Assembly: GCA_030263715.1 (NCBI GenBank)
Contig: SZPM01000005.1
Location: forward strand, 130,464-194,463
Source: ATM1 sp003577165
GTDB taxonomy: Bacteria > Armatimonadota > Fimbriimonadia > Fimbriimonadales > ATM1
DNA length: 64,000 nucleotides
Direction: 5' to 3'
Shown: positions 30,931 through 38,888 of the stretch, one piece after another
Numbering within the stretch: the first letter of the stretch is position 1
Layout: each line of letters starts with the position of its first letter
The notes under the pieces: model-generated
Database searches by the model: none
What the model was told of the DNA's origin: nothing
The model's input: the letters and a program-made list of their open reading frames with translations, nothing else
Position numbers and translations under genes: made by a program

Positions 30931-31656
30931 CTAGCCTGCCGAGGCGCGTGAGTCATACGCCCGCTCGTGACCCAGTCTCATCAACTGCTTCAGGTGATAC
31001 AGTTCGTGCCAGAGGGCGCGGCGAAACACCTTGCGAGGCGTCCACAACTCGCCGTCACACTCGTAAACATCATTCATCTCCAGAAAGCAACGACGCTGAT
31101 CTGGATTCTCAAGCAGCATCGAACGACATTCGTCAAGCAGCGCGAGGGGGTCTTGGGATGCGTCCGGTGCCAGGCGGTCTGCGGGAGATCCAGGAATCCT
31201 CGACGCATACCACCACTCGGCCTGTGCGACATGACGCAACGTTTCCGCGACGCCCTCGATCCCTTCCGGTGCGGCCGCCGCTGATTCAAGCAGGGCTCCT
31301 CGGCTTGCCTGGAGGAACCTCCCGATCTTGTCGAGATCCGTCGAACTGAGCGCATGTTTGTCCCAGTCGAAGAGACCTGTCGTGTCTCCGACGGCCAATT
31401 CACCGTCCGATTCCACTCGCTCCACGACCTCGAACTGGGATTCCGGATTTGTTTCGAGCGAACCGCCGTCGAAGTCCCACTTGAGGCCATTCGTCTGCAT
31501 CCAGGCTGCAGCGAATCCCACGCCCGCGCGAAGATCGTCCAGCGCAGTCTCCTGACTTCGGCCTTGACCGGACGCGAAGGCGAAGGCGAACGCCCAAGCC
31601 ATACACCCAGAACCTGGGTTCACTTCGATGGCGACCGGAATGCGCTGTGAGTCCAC
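30931..31656 (-). CDS. DinB-like four-helix protein with HicB-like N-terminus
   Basis: From GTG 31656 the protein has 241 residues. The first 60 (IPVAIEVNPGSGCMAWAFAF, then SQETALDDLRAGVGFAAAW) resemble a HicB-like antitoxin fold. The rest has DinB/YfiT helix-bundle features: ETLRHVAQAEWWYASRI and VFRRALWHELYHLKQLMRL with the metal-binding histidines. DinB-fold enzymes often act as thiol-S-transferases in stress responses. The frame is open to 31899, but this would overlap the divergent gene at 31755, and the extra N-terminus is unlike any domain, so the shorter form is preferred. Confidence 0.62.
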   Translation of the reverse strand: MDSQRIPVAIEVNPGSGCMAWAFAFAFASGQGRSQETALDDLRAGVGFAAAWMQTNGLKWDFDGGSLETNPESQFEVVERVESDGELAVGDTTGLFDWDKHALSSTDLDKIGRFLQASRGALLESAAAAPEGIEGVAETLRHVAQAEWWYASRIPGSPADRLAPDASQDPLALLDECRSMLLENPDQRRCFLEMNDVYECDGELWTPRKVFRRALWHELYHLKQLMRLGHERAYDSRASAG

Positions 31657-31754
31657 CAGTCGCGAGATTTTAATCCAAAGCACGCCCGTAAAGCGAAGGA
31701 TCCACGATGGCGTGGACTTCCGCCGGTACACTCTCTTCGCCGCATTGGAGGTAC

Positions 31755-32168
31755 ATGATGGACCGACAGCCGCGTACGATCGACGAATATCTCGACGGGC
31801 TTTCCGACGAGATGCGGAACGCCCTCGAATCCCTGAGAAAAAGAGTCCGCAAACTCGTTCCTGAAGCAGAAGAGTGCATCGGATACTGCATGCCGACATT
31901 TCGACTCCACGGGCGCAACTTCGTCCACTTCGCAGCCTTCAAGAATCACTGCAGTTTCTTCCCGGGCGCAGCGATCGTCGAATCGTTTCAAGGCGATCTC
32001 GAGGGGTTCAAGACGTCAAAAGGCACGATACAGTTCCTCCCGGAGAAGCCGATTCCTGGAAAGATCCTGGAGAAGATCATTCGCGCGCGGCTCGCGGAAG
32101 AAGCCGAGCGCGCCGCAGAGCGCGCGTCGAAAGCGAAGCGGAATAGGAAGGCCCCCCCTCGCAAATAG
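31755..32168 (+). CDS. DUF1801-family protein
   Basis: A 137-residue protein of the YdhG/DUF1801 fold: TIDEYLDGLSDEMRNALESL, VPEAEECIGYCMPTFRLHGR and FVHFAAFKNHCSFFPGA are the family signature. The family's biochemical role is unknown, although frataxin-like folds have been proposed. The C-terminus is a highly basic tail (ERASKAKRNRKAPPRK). ATG 31755 (or 31758) follows TTGGAGG. It is divergent from the DinB-like gene and convergent with narK-1. Confidence 0.85.
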   Translation: MMDRQPRTIDEYLDGLSDEMRNALESLRKRVRKLVPEAEECIGYCMPTFRLHGRNFVHFAAFKNHCSFFPGAAIVESFQGDLEGFKTSKGTIQFLPEKPIPGKILEKIIRARLAEEAERAAERASKAKRNRKAPPRK

Positions 32169-32179
32169 CCGGCCCTTCG

Positions 32180-33541
32180 TTAGCAGGGCCGCTCTGCGCC
32201 GCCCCGTGCGTAGAACCACCAGTTCAGCACGAGGTTGAACAGATAGAAGACGGCAACGCTGTAGAAGAACACACTCGCGGTGCCGAACGATTGGAGGCAG
32301 CTGCCGACCGCCACCGAGAAGATGAAGGGCCCGTAAGCGGCGATCGCAGAAGTCCATCCGATGACGCCCGCAGCCTGCCTCGGCTCGAAGATCATCGGCA
32401 TCTGCTTGAATGTCGAAGCGTTGCCTGCGCCGCAGAAGAAGAACAATCCCAGCATGAACCACACGAAACCTGGAAACTGATCGAGTGAGGTTGGGTTGGT
32501 ATAGAAAGTCACCCCGATCGCGCAAACGATGAGGCCGATGGCGCTGAACATCGTGACCTTCGCGCCACCGATCTTGTCGCTGATGGGGCCGAACAGAATT
32601 CTCACAAGCGCTCCCACGAGCGGGCCGAGGAAGGCGTACTTGAGAGGATCCGGCCCCCCCTCGAACTTGCTCGTGTAAACCTCCTTGATGAGGAGAGGGA
32701 AGATTGCGGCAAATCCGGAGAACGAGCCGAACGTCATGATATAGAGCGAAGTCATGCACCACGTGTGCTTGTTCTTGAAGATGTCAGTCTGCTCGCGGAC
32801 AGTTGCTCGAACAGGCACGCTCCGCAGATAGATCATTGATAGAAGCGCAGCGAGGAGGATGAACGGCACCCAGATGTACGCCGCGTTCTGCAGCCAGAGC
32901 GCCGAAGTCTGTCCTTCTTTGGTGAACGTCTGGCTTCCGCCGAGCAGGCTGCCGAACAACGCGAACCCGATGATCCAGGGCACGACGAACTGTGCGACCG
33001 ACACACCGAAGTTCCCGATTCCGGCTTGTATCGCGAGCGCGGTTCCCTGAAGCCTCTTGGGGAAGAAGAGGCTGGTCGACGGCATGAACGAAGAGAAGTT
33101 GCCTCCACCGAAACCTGCGAGGAACGCCAAGAGCATCAGCACCCCAAACGGCGTGTCGGGGTTTTGAACTGCGATCCCCCACCCGATGCATGGAATCGCG
33201 AGCAGCAGCGTGGAAACGGTCACCGTCGTTCGCGTGCCAAACACGGGGATAAGGAATGTGTGAACGATTCGCAGCGTTCCGCCCGCGAGGCCCGGCATAG
33301 CCGTGAGCCAGAAGAGTTGCTCATTCGTAAGGTCAAAGCCTATGCCCTGTAGCTTGACGACGATGGCGCTTACGAAGAACCACGTAAAAAACGCGAGCAT
33401 CAGAGAGAAAGTGGTGAAAATGAGAGTTCTCCACGCGATCGCTTTACCCGTGCTTTCCCAAAATGCGGCGTCTTCGGGACTCCACTCGCGTATCCACGTG
33501 CCGCCTTTCGCTCCCGATGTTGGTTCGCTTGCTGTGCTCAT
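32180..33541 (-). CDS. narK: Nitrate/nitrite MFS transporter NarK (copy 1)
   Basis: A 453-residue, 12-helix transporter of the nitrate/nitrite porter family. GFGGGNFSSFMPSTSLFFPKRLQGTALAI has the Gly-rich NarK signature (family pattern GxGGGNFSSxM), and NAGIGNxGVS-type residues follow (QAGIGNFGVSVAQFV). RIVHTFLIPVFGTRT carries the nitrate-binding Arg region of helix 2. It imports nitrate or exchanges it for nitrite. The upstream gene, a second NarK, is 35 nt away on the same strand, so they form an operon reading away from the operator region at 35.1 kb. Confidence 0.92.
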   Translation of the reverse strand: MSTASEPTSGAKGGTWIREWSPEDAAFWESTGKAIAWRTLIFTTFSLMLAFFTWFFVSAIVVKLQGIGFDLTNEQLFWLTAMPGLAGGTLRIVHTFLIPVFGTRTTVTVSTLLLAIPCIGWGIAVQNPDTPFGVLMLLAFLAGFGGGNFSSFMPSTSLFFPKRLQGTALAIQAGIGNFGVSVAQFVVPWIIGFALFGSLLGGSQTFTKEGQTSALWLQNAAYIWVPFILLAALLSMIYLRSVPVRATVREQTDIFKNKHTWCMTSLYIMTFGSFSGFAAIFPLLIKEVYTSKFEGGPDPLKYAFLGPLVGALVRILFGPISDKIGGAKVTMFSAIGLIVCAIGVTFYTNPTSLDQFPGFVWFMLGLFFFCGAGNASTFKQMPMIFEPRQAAGVIGWTSAIAAYGPFIFSVAVGSCLQSFGTASVFFYSVAVFYLFNLVLNWWFYARGGAERPC

Positions 33542-33576
33542 GATTGTTCGTCTCTCAAATTGCGGTTATGTTGCCT

Positions 33577-35097
33577 TTACGAGCCGGCCGCCAGAACGTC
33601 CTCTCGACGCGCGTCGCCCGAGTCGAGTTTGCCGGGGTCCTTCATCCCGCGCGTCATGCGCAGGACCACGATGTGCATCCACACGAGGCAAATGACGGAG
33701 ATGAGGGCGAGAAGAAGCCAGCAGGTCGTCCACAGGCCGGTCGCCTTCAGCAGATAGCCGAAGATGATCGGGCAGAAGAACCCGCCCAGCCCGCCGATGA
33801 CGCCCACCAGCCCGCCGACGGTTCCGACGTCGTTCGGGAAGTAGTCGGGAATGTGTCGGTAAACGGCAGCCTTGCCGATACCCATCGCGATGCCTGCGAT
33901 GAAGACGAGGCCGGTGAAGACCCAGACGTTCGCTTGGAAATACAGGTGAGTGGTTCCCCTCGCAAGGAGTTGCCTGCGCTTGACTTTGTCGCCCTGCTTC
34001 ACCACCGGTTCTTGCCAGCCCGTGAACGTGGGCCAGACCAGCGCCTTCTCGTCCAATTGCTCGACGGAGATGTCGGATTTCGTTTTCAGCGTGTAGGTCT
34101 GGTTGCCGACGACGACGGCGTTGGCCGAGACCGACGCCACCGTGCCGTCCGCATCAGCGAGAACCCCCTCCCCGGGGGACGTGATCTGCATGCGCGGAGC
34201 GACGAGAAGGAAGAAGCAGATTGCGCAAATCGACAGCACCCAGTACATCGTTGTGCGCGCTCCGTAGTGATCCGACACCCACCCCCCGAGCGCGCGAATG
34301 ACTCCGGATGGCAGGCTGAAGATGGACGCCATGAGTCCTGCCCCCGCAAGGCTCATCGCATAAACGTTCAAGTAATACGGTATCAGCCACTGCGCCAGGG
34401 CAACGAACGCCCCGAAGACGAGGAAGTAGTAGACGCCAAACCTCCACACTCGCATGTCGCGCAGCGGCCGCAGCATCTCGACGTAAGACTTCTGCGATGC
34501 GATCTCGGGCTTCTTCTGGACAGAAAGGAGAGCGAAGATGATCGCCATCACGACGAGCGCGCCGGCGTAGATGAGCGGCATCTGACGCCAGCCTTCGGGG
34601 TTCTCGCCTCCGTTGGTGAGGTACTTCAAGAGAATCGGGCCGCCGAGGCTCGTCACTCCGGAGCCCGCGTTGCCCATGCCGAAAACTCCGAGCGCTGTGC
34701 CTTGGCTCTTTTTGGGGAAGAAGACCGATGTGTAGGCGATGCCGACGGCAAACGATGTGCCGCTCACTCCAAACACAAGACCGCAGATCATCAGACTTGT
34801 GAACGTGTCTGCGAAACTCGTGAGGACCAGCCCGACGGCAGAAAAGAGCATGACGCCGATGTAAACCGGCTTGCCTCCATACTTGTCGGTCATCATCCCG
34901 ACGGGGAGTCGAAAAATCGATCCGGTGAGAATCGGGATTCCGATGAGCCAACCGATCTGTGCTTTGTCCAGTTCGATCAGCCTGCTGTTGACAAAAAAGG
35001 AGATAAGAACGCCGTAGAGGGTCCAAACCGCAAAGCAGACCGTGAAAGCGATCGTGTTGAGGATCAACACGCGATTGGCAACGGCCCGCTCACTCAT
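33577..35097 (-). CDS. narK: NarK-family transporter with an inserted extracytoplasmic domain (copy 2)
   Basis: A 506-residue NarK relative. Helix-2 region ILTGSIFRLPVGMMTDKYGG and the glycine signature GMGNAGSGVTSLGGPILL are conserved. Unlike copy 1 it has an inserted segment of about 90 residues (302-390) between two late helices. The insert is beta-rich and includes EPVVKQGDKVKRRQLLARGT, which looks like the turn of a biotinyl-lipoyl or HlyD-type hairpin. ATG 35097 is preferred to 35124. It is the first gene of the narK operon, divergent from the porin; operators ATGAC-N4-GTCAT lie in between. Confidence 0.88.
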   Translation of the reverse strand: MSERAVANRVLILNTIAFTVCFAVWTLYGVLISFFVNSRLIELDKAQIGWLIGIPILTGSIFRLPVGMMTDKYGGKPVYIGVMLFSAVGLVLTSFADTFTSLMICGLVFGVSGTSFAVGIAYTSVFFPKKSQGTALGVFGMGNAGSGVTSLGGPILLKYLTNGGENPEGWRQMPLIYAGALVVMAIIFALLSVQKKPEIASQKSYVEMLRPLRDMRVWRFGVYYFLVFGAFVALAQWLIPYYLNVYAMSLAGAGLMASIFSLPSGVIRALGGWVSDHYGARTTMYWVLSICAICFFLLVAPRMQITSPGEGVLADADGTVASVSANAVVVGNQTYTLKTKSDISVEQLDEKALVWPTFTGWQEPVVKQGDKVKRRQLLARGTTHLYFQANVWVFTGLVFIAGIAMGIGKAAVYRHIPDYFPNDVGTVGGLVGVIGGLGGFFCPIIFGYLLKATGLWTTCWLLLALISVICLVWMHIVVLRMTRGMKDPGKLDSGDARREDVLAAGS

Positions 35098-35132
35098 ATG
35101 TGAAATCCTGGCCCGGGGGCCCACCTCAGGCT

Positions 35133-35202
35133 ATGACTCTTGTCATACCTCGGCGGATTCGGACTTCTGCCACTGGGTGCTGGTCGGTATGAGGATTGTC
35201 AT
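35133..35202. promoter_or_regulatory. Two ATGAC-N4-GTCAT operators between narK and the porin
   Basis: TATGAC-TCTT-GTCATA (core 35133-35146) is a perfect palindrome. ATGAG-GATT-GTCAT (35189-35202) differs by one base. Centres are 56 nt apart. They lie in the 164-nt gap between divergent genes, as at 20.3 kb, and may control both the narK pair and the porin. Confidence 0.7.
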
Positions 35203-35261
35203 AGTCCAGCCTCGGAGGGGCGGGGCATAACTCGTACTGTCGCGGCGGAGGCCGGTTCAGT

Positions 35262-36431
35262 ATGCATTTCTACCTACCACCCATTCAGGACATCCCGCAG
35301 TTCACACCCCTCTTTGAGGTGCGCACGCGGTTCGAACGTAGAGCAGACCGAGATTTCCTCGAATCGGCCCCAGACTTTCGAAAAGACAACTTTCTGCGTG
35401 CGAGAGCGGGGTTCGACTGGAAGTTCGACGAAAAGACGACAGCGCGCTTTCAGTATCAGTTCTCGTTTGATCAATTCCATACCCCGACCGGCATCGGTCG
35501 TCCGCACTACGAAGATGTGCTTCTTGCGAATTTAGAGCACAAATCGGGCGACGCGGTAGTAACGGTTGGGAGGCAACGGCTCATCTTGGGGGATGAGAGG
35601 CTGATCGGAGCCCTCGAGTGGGGCAACTTCGGGCGGACTTATGACGTGCTTCGAGTGAAGAACAAGTCGTGGGACTTCTTCGCTGGCAAACTCGGAGTGA
35701 ATTATCCCCGCGCCAAGGATGTTCGCCTCGGCGCCGTGAGTTACACCGGAACTCTCGGCACGACTTCGCTCATATACAAGCACGATGAGCCCGCCGCAGG
35801 CGACACCGATCACTTCACGCTGGATCACATCTGGAAGAGGAGCAGCGGTGCATGGGGATACGAATTCGAGGGCGCGTACCAGTTCGGTGACTTCGCCGGT
35901 CTGGATCATCAAGCGTGGGCGCTGCATGGCGCGGCCTCCTACAAGGTGGACTCGAAATTGCGGTGGATATTCGAAGTGAACGCAGCGAGCGGCGGCTCCA
36001 CGCCAGGGAAGAGCAGAACGTTCGACAACTTGTATCCCACCAATCATAAGTTCTACGGGATCATGGACATGTTCGCTTGGATGAACATGACAGAAATCGC
36101 GCTGATCGCCGAAGTCAAAGCGAACTCGAAACTGGACTTCAAGGCTTCTGCGCGCTCGTTCGCGCTCCAGAACTCCAAGGATGCTTGGTACGGCGCGGGC
36201 GGCGCCCCGAACCGTCGGGTGGGGGGCGGCATCTTCCGCGACGTGACGGGAGCGGCGGGCCGAGAAGTGGGGCTCGAATTTGACTTAGATGCGACTCTGA
36301 GGCCCGACAAGTACTCGACGGTGCAGGCTGGCATCGCCACGTTCCTGCCGGGGCCGTTTGTGGAGAGTTTCTACGGAGGTTCCGCGGACGCGCAGGTTTG
36401 GTACTACCTGATGGTCAACTGGAAGTGGTAG
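35262..36431 (+). CDS. Alginate-export/porin-type outer-membrane beta-barrel
   Basis: A 389-residue barrel rich in alternating strands (FLRARAGFDWKFDEKTTARF, VVTVGRQRLILGDERLIG, ALHGAASYKVDSKLRWIFEV) and ending in aromatic VWYYLMVNWKW, the C-terminal aromatic residue being typical of outer-membrane porins. It resembles the alginate_exp/AlgE-type family (PF13372-type), often found with nitrate or other anion systems. No signal peptide is visible after ATG 35262, and no better start is found upstream; the N-terminus may be truncated or misread. It is divergent from narK-2 and convergent with crp-2. The likely role is passage of nitrate or nitrite across the outer membrane. Confidence 0.78.
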   Translation: MHFYLPPIQDIPQFTPLFEVRTRFERRADRDFLESAPDFRKDNFLRARAGFDWKFDEKTTARFQYQFSFDQFHTPTGIGRPHYEDVLLANLEHKSGDAVVTVGRQRLILGDERLIGALEWGNFGRTYDVLRVKNKSWDFFAGKLGVNYPRAKDVRLGAVSYTGTLGTTSLIYKHDEPAAGDTDHFTLDHIWKRSSGAWGYEFEGAYQFGDFAGLDHQAWALHGAASYKVDSKLRWIFEVNAASGGSTPGKSRTFDNLYPTNHKFYGIMDMFAWMNMTEIALIAEVKANSKLDFKASARSFALQNSKDAWYGAGGAPNRRVGGGIFRDVTGAAGREVGLEFDLDATLRPDKYSTVQAGIATFLPGPFVESFYGGSADAQVWYYLMVNWKW

Positions 36432-36435
36432 TCGG

Positions 36436-37122
36436 CTAAGCGGCGAGCAGGGCTTCGATCTCTCTCACTCGCGTCAGCACGACGTAGTGATGGTCGGTCT
36501 GTATCAGGCCGTCTTTCTGCCACCTGCTCATGGTGCGAATCGCGGATTCCACAGTCGTTCCCGTCATGTCCGCCACGTCTTGGCGCGTCAGCGGCACGTT
36601 GATGCGGATTCCGCCTTCGACCTCCTCACCGTAGGACTCGCTGAGGATCATCAATACGGCTGCGATCCTCTGATCCACGCGTCCGCTGATAAGCCGGGCC
36701 ATGAGATCGTGTGCGCTACGGAGCCGAAGCGTCGTTCTCCGCACGAGCCTGTCCTTGAGTGCGTTGTTCGCCTCATAGATCGGCATGAAGGCTCGCTTCG
36801 GAATCCGGAGATACACCGTCTTCGTGACGGCGATGGACGAGAGGGGACACCCCGAGCCGTCAATCGTCCCGAGAAGCCCATAGATCTGACCCGGACCCAC
36901 GATTTCTACGGTGGTCTCCTGGCCGTCGGCCGTCGAACGGCACATCTTGATGAACCCGGAGCCGACGAGCCCGAAGAAATCCACGACTGCCCCCGAAGTC
37001 CAGATCACGTGCCCCTTGTCCACCGTGACCAACTTGGATGAGGTCGCCAGCGACTCGATCTGTTCGGTCGTCAGGCTGTTCAGCAGAGTGCTCGACCTCA
37101 GCACGTGCAGGTTGGAGAGCAT
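36436..37122 (-). CDS. Crp/Fnr-family regulator (nitrate-island regulator 2)
   Basis: A 228-residue paralogue of the regulator at 18.2 kb. The barrel reads VTVDKGHVIWTSGAVVDFFGLVGSG and the HTH reads PLTRQDVADMTGTTVESAIRTMSRWQKDG, with the same recognition-helix residues (Glu, Arg), so both proteins may bind the same operator. No N-terminal Cys motif. On the minus strand, TATCGT (37132-37137) lies 9 nt before ATG 37122 and there is no Shine-Dalgarno, so its transcript may be leaderless or nearly so. It is convergent with the porin gene. Confidence 0.9.
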   Translation of the reverse strand: MLSNLHVLRSSTLLNSLTTEQIESLATSSKLVTVDKGHVIWTSGAVVDFFGLVGSGFIKMCRSTADGQETTVEIVGPGQIYGLLGTIDGSGCPLSSIAVTKTVYLRIPKRAFMPIYEANNALKDRLVRRTTLRLRSAHDLMARLISGRVDQRIAAVLMILSESYGEEVEGGIRINVPLTRQDVADMTGTTVESAIRTMSRWQKDGLIQTDHHYVVLTRVREIEALLAA

Positions 37123-37223
37123 TCGGTCCAGACGATACCCCGGCCTTCCTGGTCGTTACCTCTCGGCGGGGCGAAACCGGTAGGGCCAACCGACCCGCGT
37201 CCCGGTATCATCGGACGCTCCCA

Positions 37224-38447
37224 ATGGACTTCGAGCAGCAGGTTGAGTTTCTCTCGCGCGGGTGCTCCGAGATCATCACCCGTGAGGAGTTGAAAGCGAA
37301 ATTGCTCCGGGCTTCACAGTCCGGGAAGCCGCTGCGCGTCAAACTCGGCGTTGACCCGACTGTTCCGCACGTTACTCTCGGTTGGGCCGTCGTCCTGAGG
37401 AAACTCCGACAGTTCCAAGACTGTGGGCACACGGCCTGCCTCATCATCGGCGACTTCACCGCGATGATCGGCGATCCGAGCGGCAAGTCGAAGACGCGGC
37501 CCCAACTCGATAGAGAAGAAGTTCAGGCGAACGTGCGCGCCGTGGAATCACAACTTTACAAAGTTCTCATTCGCGAGAAGACGGAGATCTACTACAACGC
37601 CGACTGGCTCGGAAAGATGGACTTCGCAGATGTGATTCGGCTCGCCAGTCACGTCACCGTTGCGCGAATCTTGGAGCGCGACGATTTTCAAAAGCGGTTG
37701 GACGAACAGCGGCCCATCGGAATGCACGAAGTGCTCTACCCCTTGTGTCAAGGCTACGACTCCGTTGCGATCGAAGCGGACGTCGAGTTGGGAGGCAACG
37801 ATCAGAAGTTCAACATTCTGGTCGGGAGGAATCTGCAGGGACAATTCGGCCAAGAGTCGCAGGTCGCGATGCTCATGCCTCTGTTGGTCGGGACAGATGG
37901 CTCAGAAAAGATGAGCCAGTCGCTCGGAAACTACGTCAGCGTCGTGGATGAACCCAACGAGATGTTTGGCAAGACGATGTCGATTCCGGATCATCTCATT
38001 GAGTCCTGGTTGATGCTGTGTACCGACGTTCCCGAAAGTGAGATCGAGGAGATGGTGAAGGGGATGGAGTCGGGATCCCTCAATCCCCGCGATGCGAAGC
38101 TGATGCTCGCGGGGCGCCTCGTCGAGATGTACCACGACGAGACCGAAGCCCGAGCCGCCGAGGAGTACTTCTTGACGACGTTTAGCAAAAGGCAAACGCC
38201 GTCGGATGCGCCGGAGGCCTCGATACCGGAGTCGTGCATCCGCGACGGTCTCGTCGCCATCGCCCCCCTCATCGCAGCGCTCGGGCTGGCCTCCTCGAAC
38301 GGCGAGGCGCGACGCCTCATCCAAGGAGGAGGGGTTTCCCTCGGCGAAGAGCGGGTTTCGGACCCAACGGCTGCCGTTCCTCTGGAGGATGCGGTCGGGA
38401 AGGTGCTCCGGGTCGGCAAGCACAAGTTCCGGACGCTCGTTCGGTAG
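37224..38447 (+). CDS. tyrS: Tyrosyl-tRNA synthetase
   Basis: Class I aminoacyl-tRNA synthetase, 407 residues. The HIGH-type motif is HVTLGW (about residue 53) and the KMSKS motif is KMSQS in DGSEKMSQSLGNYV. GVDPTVPHVTLGWAVVLRKL and IGDPSGKSKTRP are typical of the bacterial TyrS (TyrZ-like branch). The C-terminal S4-like domain (ARRLIQGGGVSLGEERV) binds tRNA. ATG 37224; the frame is open upstream to 37038 but that region overlaps divergent crp-2. TATCAT at 37206-37211 is 12 nt before the start. Confidence 0.94.
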   Translation: MDFEQQVEFLSRGCSEIITREELKAKLLRASQSGKPLRVKLGVDPTVPHVTLGWAVVLRKLRQFQDCGHTACLIIGDFTAMIGDPSGKSKTRPQLDREEVQANVRAVESQLYKVLIREKTEIYYNADWLGKMDFADVIRLASHVTVARILERDDFQKRLDEQRPIGMHEVLYPLCQGYDSVAIEADVELGGNDQKFNILVGRNLQGQFGQESQVAMLMPLLVGTDGSEKMSQSLGNYVSVVDEPNEMFGKTMSIPDHLIESWLMLCTDVPESEIEEMVKGMESGSLNPRDAKLMLAGRLVEMYHDETEARAAEEYFLTTFSKRQTPSDAPEASIPESCIRDGLVAIAPLIAALGLASSNGEARRLIQGGGVSLGEERVSDPTAAVPLEDAVGKVLRVGKHKFRTLVR

Positions 38448-38477
38448 GAGGCCCTCCGACCGGCGGAGGGGCGCCGG

Positions 38478-38483
38478 TACAAT
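38478..38483 (+). promoter_or_regulatory. -10 box giving an apparently leaderless start of the PII gene
   Basis: TACAAT at 38478-38483 lies 6 nt before GTG 38490, with no Shine-Dalgarno between. Transcription would start at or next to the start codon. Confidence 0.5.
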
Positions 38484-38489
38484 GCTCGG

Positions 38490-38828
38490 GTGATTCGGGT
38501 CGTTGCCTACATCCGCCCGCACAAACTGGACGAAGTGAAAACGGCTCTGGGAGAGCGGGGGATTACGGGCCTCACGGTTACGGAAGTCCGAGGGTGTGGG
38601 GCGTCCGCCGAGACCACGGAGTGGTTCCTCGGTGAGGAATACGTGGTTTCACTGCCCGCTCGGATCAAGTTGGAGGCCGTCGTCGACGACTCAGTCGTGG
38701 AAGAGGTCGTTGATTGCATCGTCGCAAAGGCCCGAACGGGAAGGCCGGGCGACGGCAAACTGTTTCTGTATGAGGAGGAGGACGCCATCCGCATCCGGAC
38801 GGGCGAAAGAGGGCTTGCGGCCGTCTAA
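38490..38828 (+). CDS. PII-family signal protein without the uridylylated tyrosine
   Basis: A 112-residue trimeric PII protein (MIRVVAYIRPHKLDEVKTAL, ITGLTVTEVRGCG, KARTGRPGDGKLFLY). PII proteins report nitrogen and energy state by binding ATP/ADP and 2-oxoglutarate and contact partners through the T-loop. Here the T-loop reads TTEWFLGEEYVV, so the Tyr51 position that is uridylylated in proteobacterial GlnB/GlnK is Phe46, and the loop is shorter than usual. Control by uridylylation is therefore not possible. No ammonium channel or glutamine synthetase is adjacent, and the partner is unknown. GTG 38490 follows a -10 box directly. Confidence 0.88.
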   Translation: MIRVVAYIRPHKLDEVKTALGERGITGLTVTEVRGCGASAETTEWFLGEEYVVSLPARIKLEAVVDDSVVEEVVDCIVAKARTGRPGDGKLFLYEEEDAIRIRTGERGLAAV

Positions 38829-38888
38829 GCCGAACCTGTCCGGGCCGGCGGGGCGTCAAACACCGGGACCGCATAGATGAGGAGTTCA

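Noticed and set aside
31657..31899. Longer DinB-like protein from 31899
   Set aside because: The extra residues are basic and low in similarity and overlap the divergent DUF1801 gene.
33544..35103. Plus-strand frame of 519 residues over narK-2
   Set aside because: Antisense shadow of narK-2; rich in His, Arg and Asp, with no known domain.
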